Source of the DNA: an uncultured Collinsella sp.
GTDB lineage: Bacteria > Actinomycetota > Coriobacteriia > Coriobacteriales > Coriobacteriaceae
Assembly: GCA_900540995.1 (NCBI GenBank)
Contig: UQHO01000002.1
Span: 59,248 to 123,247 of the forward strand
Direction: 5' to 3'
DNA: 64,000 nucleotides
A program made the position numbers and the translations under genes. Below are positions 61,070 to 64,000 of this stretch, in pieces; position 1 is the stretch's first letter; every line of letters begins with the position of its first letter. The notes beneath the pieces are model-generated. The model had not been told where the DNA came from. It did no database searches and saw only the letters and a program-made list of their open reading frames with translations.

Positions 61070-61184
61070 GGGGAGGAATGTAGGCCCGATTTTCGTAGAT
61101 TCCGCACGAGCCGAAGACCACTTAATGTGGTCTTCGTGCGAGCCAGGACTTGACCGAGCGAAAATCGGGCCTACATTCCTCCCC
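61070..61184. repeat. Long near-perfect palindrome in the valS leader
   Basis: Arms 61070-61095 and 61159-61184 are perfectly complementary over 26 bp (GGGGAGGAATG...). Inside, GAAGACCAC (61113-61121) pairs with GTGGTCTTC (61127-61135) around TTAAT, extended by CGCAC/GTGCG with a bulge. The whole 115-nt segment can fold into one long hairpin and ends 20 bases before the valS start. No T-box motif and no T-run are seen. Confidence 0.75.
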
Positions 61185-61204
61185 GATGGGCAAGGGAGAG
61201 ATAT

Positions 61205-63901
<2,697 letters not shown>

Positions 63902-63953
63902 GTCTTACTGAGGGGCGCGTCCCGACGCTTTGCTCGCTACTGCGGACACCTAT

Positions 63954-63977
63954 TCCGCCGTTCTAACGAACGGCGGA
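63954..63977. repeat. Hairpin downstream of valS
   Basis: TCCGCCGTTC (63954-63963) pairs perfectly with GAACGGCGGA (63968-63977) around TAAC. No T-run follows. The rest of 63902-64000 shows no gene. Confidence 0.55.
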
Positions 63978-64000
63978 CCGGTCCCCCCCGAGCCCAACAG

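Noticed and set aside
61019..61204. A T-box leader for valS
   Set aside because: No AGGGTGG-like antiterminator box and no terminator next to the gene; the palindrome is a different kind of structure.

Overview
The window looks like a chromosomal segment of a gut-type Coriobacteriia, most like Collinsella or a close relative. This rests on the high GC content, the strictly anaerobic enzymes (formate hydrogenlyase, double-cubane-cluster proteins), the use of UGA as selenocysteine, and a giant Gram-positive-style wall-anchored protein. The genus is inferred from gene content, not from a marker comparison.

Layout. 1-4.6 kb: molybdenum genes, namely the end of moeA, mogA, and modABC behind a dyad-rich promoter. 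5-11.7 kb: two double-cubane-cluster (HgdB/BcrB-like) proteins and their ATPase activator, then selD (a selenoprotein read through an in-frame UGA), yedF, a DUF3343 gene and a cysteine desulfurase, which is a selenium-mobilisation set. 11.9-24.7 kb: one 4282-residue secreted repeat protein. 24.8-26.5 kb: brnQ and a tRNA-Pro/tRNA-Gly pair. 26.5-27.9 kb: an AbiEi/DUF559-type nuclease-fold gene enclosed by inverted hairpin repeats. 27.9-28.7 kb: a minus-strand RelB/DinJ-PIN toxin-antitoxin pair. 29.1-44.5 kb: a complete formate hydrogenlyase operon (hycB-like, fdhF with Sec140, hyfA-J, hycI, focA). 44.6-51.6 kb: a lone molybdopterin oxidoreductase, selA, selB, tRNA-Sec, mobA and a second, Cys-rich DUF3343 gene. 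51.9-57.1 kb: gdhA and a two-gene molybdenum hydroxylase. 57.2-63.9 kb: tRNA-Leu, tig, clpP, clpX and valS.

How it fits together. Much of the window is a molybdenum-selenium neighbourhood. ModABC imports molybdate. MogA, MoeA and MobA make the dinucleotide cofactor. SelD makes selenophosphate, which SelA/SelB/tRNA-Sec use to place selenocysteine in FdhF and in SelD itself. YedF, DUF3343 and the desulfurase are the genes expected for labile selenium in molybdenum hydroxylases. FdhF plus the Hyf complex would turn formate into CO2 and H2, with FocA moving formate.

The parts least explained by known systems are the hairpin-bounded nuclease gene, the paired palindromes around the second double-cubane gene, the extracytoplasmic domain fused to ModB, the long palindrome before valS, and the repeated TATTGCA half-sites before the formate hydrogenlyase operon. 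All coordinates and motifs were read by eye. No database search, folding program or alignment was run.
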